A program made the translations under genes and the position numbers. Below the pieces are notes generated by a model. The model saw only the letters and a program-made list of their open reading frames with translations, was not told the origin of the DNA and searched no databases. 64,000 bases of DNA. It comes from Xenopus tropicalis (taxonomy: Eukaryota; Chordata; Amphibia; Anura; Pipidae). The stretch lies in the NCBI RefSeq assembly GCF_000004195.4, contig NC_030678.2:57691378-57755377 (forward strand). The letters are read 5' to 3'. Positions 59,191 through 64,000 of the stretch are shown piece after piece; the stretch's first letter is position 1, and each line of letters opens with the position of its first letter.

Positions 59191-60210
59191 ATGAAGTCCA
59201 AAGAACACGCCAGACAGGTCAGGGATAAAGTTATTGAGAAATTTAAAGCAGGCTTAGGCTACAAAAAGATTTCCAAAGTCTTGAACATCCCATGGAGCAC
59301 TGTTCAAGCGATCATTCAGAAATGGAAGGAGAATGGCACAACTGTAAACCTACCAAGACAAGGCCGTCCACCTAAACTCACAGGCCGAGCAAGGAGAGTG
59401 CTTATCAGAAATGCAGCCAAGAGGCCCATGGTGACTCTGGACGAGCTGCAGAGATCTACAGCTCAGGTGGGGGAATCTGTCCATAGGACAACTATTAGTC
59501 GTGCACTGCACAAAGTTGGCCTTTATGGAAGAGTGGCAAGAAGAAAGCCATTGTTAACAGAAAACCATAAGAAGTCCCGTTTGCAGTTTGCCACAAGCCA
59601 TGTGGGGGACACAGCAAACATGTGGAAGAAGGTGCTCTGGTCAGATGAGACCAAAATGGAACTTGTTGGCCAAAATGCAAAACGCTATGTGTGGCGGAAA
59701 ACTAACACTGCACATCACTCTGAACACACCATCCCCACTGTCACATATGGTGGTGGCAGCATCATGCTCTGGGGGTGCTTCTCTTCAGCAGGGACAGGGA
59801 AGCTGGTCAGAGTTGATGGGAAGATGGATGGAGCCAAATACAGGGCAATCTTGGAAGAAAACATCTTGAAGTCTGCAAAAGACTTGAGACTGGGGTGGAG
59901 GTTCACCTTCCAGCAGGACAACGACCCTAAACATAAAGCCAGGGCAACAATGGAATGGTTTAAAACAAAACATATCCATGTGTTAGAATGGCCCAGTCAA
60001 AGTCCAGATCTAAATCCAATTGAGAATCTGTGGCAAGATCTGAAAACTGCTGTTCACAAACGCTGTCCATCTAATCTGACTGAGCTGGAGCTGTTTTGCA
60101 AAGAAGAATGGGCAAGGATTTCAGTCTCTAGATGTGCAAAGCTGGTAGAGACATACCCTAAAAGACTGGCAGCTGTAATTGCAGCAAAAGGTGGTTCTAC
60201 AAAGTATTGA
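59191..60210 (+). CDS. Tc1/mariner transposase, intact, 339 residues
   Basis: A DD34E cut-and-paste transposase acting in the nucleus on the element's own terminal repeats and inserting at TA. The start ATG in ACCATGAAG (59191) gives 339 residues, the usual family length of about 340. Residues 1-50 hold the first helix-turn-helix (RDKVIEKFKAGLGYKKISKV region). A GRP-type hinge is at 58-63 (GRPPKL), and a second helix-turn-helix with basic residues follows to about 120. Catalytic Asp152 lies in LWSDETKMELVG, Asp243 in FQQDNDPKHKA and Glu278 in DLNPIENLW. Exactly 34 residues separate the last two. The glycine-rich loop GGGSIMLWG is at 187-195. No frameshift or stop. Intact sequence does not prove activity. 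No promoter is evident beyond the element's own leader. Confidence 0.95.
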   Translation: MKSKEHARQVRDKVIEKFKAGLGYKKISKVLNIPWSTVQAIIQKWKENGTTVNLPRQGRPPKLTGRARRVLIRNAAKRPMVTLDELQRSTAQVGESVHRTTISRALHKVGLYGRVARRKPLLTENHKKSRLQFATSHVGDTANMWKKVLWSDETKMELVGQNAKRYVWRKTNTAHHSEHTIPTVTYGGGSIMLWGCFSSAGTGKLVRVDGKMDGAKYRAILEENILKSAKDLRLGWRFTFQQDNDPKHKARATMEWFKTKHIHVLEWPSQSPDLNPIENLWQDLKTAVHKRCPSNLTELELFCKEEWARISVSRCAKLVETYPKRLAAVIAAKGGSTKY

Positions 60211-60213
60211 CTC

Positions 60214-60421
60214 AGGGGGCTGAATAATTACGCACACCCCACTTTGCAGTTCCAAAAAATGTTTGGAATCATGTATAATTTTCGTTCCACTTCTCACGTG
60301 TACACCACTTTGTATTGGTCTTTCACGTGGAATTCCAATAAAATTGATTCATGTTTGTGGCTGTAATGTGACAAAATATGGAAAAGTTCAAGGGGGCCGA
60401 ATACTTTTGCAAGCCACTGTA
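60214..60421 (-). repeat. right terminal inverted repeat
   Basis: About 208 bp, starting only a few bases after the transposase stop codon and ending GCAAGCCACTGT next to TA. Confidence 0.9.
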
Positions 60422-61818
60422 TATATATATACATACACATAGGTGGGTGCAGGCTTGCAGCCTAGCTCTGTTGGGAGCAAATAAAAAAAAAAAACCCCAC
60501 TATTGTTTTCCCCAATCAGAGTGCGGGCTCTATTAGCCAGAACCTTTGGTGGTAGAAGCGATTTTCTGGTGATAGGTGCCATTTAATTTATAGCCTTTGT
60601 AAACCTCAGTTCTATATCTTATGAGAATGTAGTAATAACCCAGCCTGGATAAGGCAGTTAACAACTGAACATGTACAATTTTTGCAGTTATAAAAGACTC
60701 TGTCTCTCTTTAAGTACTTTCCCTGCAATACCAGAAAGTAAAATACAACTAGCTTTTACACTTTCCAACAAAGAAGTCTAAGAAAGTTCTGAGATTTCTC
60801 TTAAGATTGAGAGTATAAGCATTTTGTACTAAATCCGCTGGAATATGTCACTTTCAGAACACACAGCAATCTCTTATTATGACAGTGGTACAGCCTTATA
60901 CCACTAAAAAAAAAAAAAAATGTACATTCCATCATTTAATGGAGGAAGGATGATGATGGGTTGGGAATAGGAAACAACTGGAGAAAGAAGGGCACATTAT
61001 TTATGAAAGTTTAGGAGCAAGGAAAGAAATTTGAGAGATCAAAAGCACCCTCTCCCCTTGCCTTTGTTGTGGCATCTGAAGCCCTGGAGCACACCTATCT
61101 GAAACAGGAATAAATACAGGGCACTTAATGCACCTTAATCATTTAGCATCTAATAAAAAGTACACTAGTAAGAGCATACATTTGGGCACCCATGGGACAC
61201 ATCTCTTATACTGTAGAAGCAATTTGAACTTATTTGCCCACTTGATTGTCATTTGCAGTTTCAGAAGAGAACACAAAGATTTACACCTAACAAGATACAA
61301 ACAAAGGGGGTGCAAAGTCAGTGTGGGGAAACAAAATGGAATTTACAAATGTTTTTGCAATTTCCATTTTCCCCTTTAGTAAATGAGCTCTAGTGTTTCA
61401 TTCCTCCTGCTCACAGTGCCATGTGAGCCACTGTCACACGTAAACTGCATGAATTTAAAGCTGTTTTATACTCATTGTAATAACATCAAGATTTTGAGTC
61501 CATTTTTAGAAAAAAAATATAAAAATAAATATAATTCATTCAGCAGGGCTTTTGGGGGGGGGGGGCAGATAATGAATATACATTAACGAAGGTTTTACAA
61601 AGACAACCCAATAAACCTAGTGGATTCTTATTTAGCACAGCAGAGCTGATAGTAAATTCAGGACAATAAAAAACCACCTCCTACTTCATATAAGCATTTT
61701 ATCACATCTAAATGGTATGTTAATTCATATTAACAATACAATTTTTTGTTGTAATGGTCTTTTAAAGGCTTACATATATGCATATATGTATGTATAATGT
61801 ATATACACACACACATAT

Positions 61819-61849
<31 letters not shown>

Positions 61850-62429
61850 TATAGTAGCAATTAACATTGTTACAGCTTGTATTACCTCAAGAGATTTTCT
61901 CTATTAGCAGTGTCAATTGTGCATGACATATAAATGACATTAGTGAAGGGCTTTGCGAATAAAAGGAGACAATAAAGAGTGACATTTCTTGCCACCATTC
62001 ATTATGCAGCTCTTGGTCACAGCACTGTAGATGTGGAATTTCCCTGAGGTCTTTAGAGGTTTAATTGCTAGAGCAAGGATTAGAGGCTCTCTGGCTCTTT
62101 GAAGAGACAGTGATACATTATACAATACAGCTACTGAAGCATACGCAAGCACAGGAACCTAAATTCATTAGGCAATGCAGAGGCATGTCACTGCCATCTC
62201 ATATCACCACTCAAATCTTAAGGAAGATTATCCTCTTAACCTCTTCTCTACTGGGGAAAACCAAATATGTCAATTTGAAGTCCCCTTGGATACTGGAATG
62301 AAATTTTAAGTAAAATGCCTCAGTGTTTAGCTCACATGGCCAGTGCGCAGTCATGTTTAATATACATAATTTTATTTATTAGAGAGCAAATAAGTTATGT
62401 GTTTTCAGACGAAAGAATGACTTACTGTA
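60422..62429. other. no gene recognised
   Basis: Contains A tracts near 60482 and 60906, a G tract near 61554 and a long TA-rich microsatellite at about 61770-61853. No coding frame is supported. Confidence 0.5.
61795..61853. repeat. compound AT/AC microsatellite
   Basis: Runs of AT with a short AC run (near 61805-61814) inside. Confidence 0.85.
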
Positions 62430-62512
62430 TATACTCGAGAATAAGCCTAGTTTTTCAGCACCCAAAATGTGCTGAAAAACTCACCCTCGGCTTATACTTG
62501 AGTCGGGTGCCA
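62430..62512 (+). repeat. dispersed-repeat end with hairpin
   Basis: TACTGTATATACTCGAGAAT then TAAGCC starts a repeat I recall from several vertebrate genomes. GTTTTTCAGCAC (62450-62461) pairs perfectly with GTGCTGAAAAAC (62469-62480), and CCTCGGCTTATACTTGAGTC follows. The far end of the element is not identified. Confidence 0.55.
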
Positions 62513-63230
62513 TGGGTCTCTCCAGACTAGCGCACTCTGTCCTTTGTGTGCAAAATAGGCCACCCACAACCAGACCCTCCAGTGCCCTGGCCTGCTCCCA
62601 GTTGCATTACTTATTTCCCCTTACGTGTCCTCTGGGGGGGAGTGAAGTGTGCTACCATCTTGCCAATTCGCAATGAACGTGAAGACAAGACTCATGTGAC
62701 ACTGGCGTCTTTTGCACTGAACACAGAGGTGCTGGCGAGTAAGGGAGGGAGGGAGTGGTTGCCTGCCTTCTTTCTAGTACTCCCTTCTACATTATCACTT
62801 GCTGCGGGCAGGGCCTTCTGATCTGAAGTCTGTGGGTGGATCTTCTAGACCAGTCCAGAGAAGTGGATCTTCTTGCTGCTGCTTTGGTGAGCTAACCTAA
62901 CCTGCAGCAAACTTTGGGGGTGGGGGTTCAGTATTCCATAAGCTGCTTTACCAGGCAGCTTGTTTAATTTAATTTTATTCTTAAACCCCAAAAGTCTGTT
63001 TGCCCCTTTAGTTTGCTGTCCGACACTCTATGCTCACCCAAAGGCATAGACTCTTCTATAGAATCTGGCTGCAACTTTTTCACCTCCAGTTGCTTCATCT
63101 ACCATCCTCACCTGTCCCATTCTGCACTAGACATTGCACTTCATATTCTATATAAACTATATATAGTTTTGAAGGATTTTAACTCTTTGTGTTTTAGCTT
63201 GGTTGCTGATTGAGCAAGTAGTTAGTACTC
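62513..63230. other. no gene recognised
   Basis: May include the body of the repeat that starts at 62430. The frame at 62546-62821 has no domain I recognise. Confidence 0.4.
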
Positions 63231-63727
63231 TTAAAGGAGAATGCAAGTCAAAATTTAAAAAGCATACTGCCCAATAGTCCTCCTATTGTTACAAAAAATG
63301 CCACACTTTTGGCTCACCTAATCAAATATTTACTTAGTCACACTTACTCACATTTTCTATCTGTTTTCTTGAACAGGTAGCCATCTTTAAAAAGGTATTC
63401 TCCCTTCCTTTCCCTCCTTGCTTCATACTGCACGTGTTTCATTCCTTCCTTCCGCTCCCCCCCCTCTGGCAGATCCGCTTCTGATTGGCTGGTGGGCATG
63501 TGTAGCTCAAAACAGGAGACAGGATCAAGTTACACACATGTGCATTGCTACTGAAAGCTGCCCTCCCTGTAAGCTGCCAGCAACGGCCTTCAGTAGCAAT
63601 GCACATGTGTGTAACTTGATCCTGTCTCCTGTTCTAAACTACACATGCCCACCAGCCAATCAGAAGCGGATCTGCCAGAGGGGGGGAGGGGAAGAAAGGA
63701 ATGAAACACACTTTCCTTGTCCTTTAA
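63231..63727 (+). mobile_element. TTAA-type MITE with long internal foldback
   Basis: The element at 63235-63723 is flanked by TTAA on both sides. It begins AGGAGAATGCAAGTC and ends TTTCCTTGTCC. The interior is a long inverted repeat: about 63456-63558 (GGCAGATCCGCTTCTGATTG through TACACACATGTGCATTGC) faces about 63590-63690. The left half matches the element at 18014, but that copy lacks the matching right arm. The 107-residue frame spans the palindrome and is not a gene. Confidence 0.85.
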
Positions 63728-64000
63728 GGTATCATTGTTGATACCATATTGATTTTTTTGACCCTCTTCTCCACTTACAGAGCTAGTTTACTATTTGTTT
63801 TTTTTTAAATAAATATTTAAAAACAATTTTACATATTTTCCCCAACCTTGCGATTTGCTGCTCTTTGTACTCCCTCCCCTACCATGTTCTAGTATAATCC
63901 TAGAGCTCCCCTAACCATGCTCACCTTTTCTTGATTTCTCATGAAATGTTTCTTTAGCTTTAACTTTCTATTTAACATGTAGCCAGATTATAACTAAATT
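63728..64000. other. no gene recognised
   Basis: AT-rich with a T tract near 63799; the sequence continues beyond the window. Confidence 0.4.

Larger units (their letters stand above)
58822..60421 (+). mobile_element. well-preserved Tc1/mariner transposon
   Basis: About 1.6 kb with long terminal inverted repeats beginning ACAGTGGCTTGCAAAAGTAT. It encodes one uninterrupted DD34E transposase. It sits in a TA microsatellite, as expected for TA-specific integration. The two terminal repeats differ by only a handful of substitutions plus one 8-bp indel, so the insertion is young compared with the other transposons here. Confidence 0.95.

Overview
The window is vertebrate nuclear DNA made almost entirely of intergenic or intronic sequence and transposable elements. 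The dispersed repeats are ones I associate with frog genomes, so Xenopus or a close relative is the best guess. That call rests on recalled repeat families, not on a search. I find no convincing host protein-coding gene, no tRNA or rRNA gene, no CRISPR array and no operon-like structure. Nearly all short open frames are chance frames, or frames opened by repeats whose unit length is a multiple of three.

Layout. 1-13 kb: a Harbinger-type MITE with an internal 39-bp array, a CR1-type LINE tail, a hAT-type MITE with a perfect 8-bp target duplication, TTAA-flanked MITEs, and a decayed CR1-type LINE (7.6-10.6 kb) interrupted by a decayed Tc1/mariner transposon. 13-38 kb: scattered MITEs of four or five families, a Penelope-terminus-like foldback at 16.2 kb, an 850-bp degenerate trinucleotide array at 20.3-21.15 kb, and long stretches with nothing recognisable. 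39-42.2 kb: a CR1-type LINE with endonuclease and reverse transcriptase remains, split cleanly by a chimeric MITE. 43.5-45.7 kb: a weak candidate exon, a diverged 46-bp tandem repeat and a complex foldback. 49.1-50.7 kb: a Penelope-like fragment with a GIY-YIG endonuclease domain, a nested MITE and a hammerhead-like relic. 51-54.7 kb: minus-strand CR1-type and plus-strand L1/Tx1-type LINE fragments. 56.3-60.4 kb: two Tc1/mariner transposons. The first carries a nested MITE, a perfect 78-bp palindrome and a solo LTR. The second is about 1.6 kb, has roughly 210-bp terminal inverted repeats and an uninterrupted 339-residue DD34E transposase.

The 59.2-60.2 kb transposase is the only frame I would call a potentially functional gene. 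The other coding remains are broken. The non-autonomous elements depend on enzymes encoded elsewhere: Harbinger-type elements show 3-bp duplications, TTAA-type elements TTAA, the hAT-type about 8 bp and the Tc1 type TA. The main interest is nested insertion history and fold-back rearrangement. I saw no sign of a new host system.
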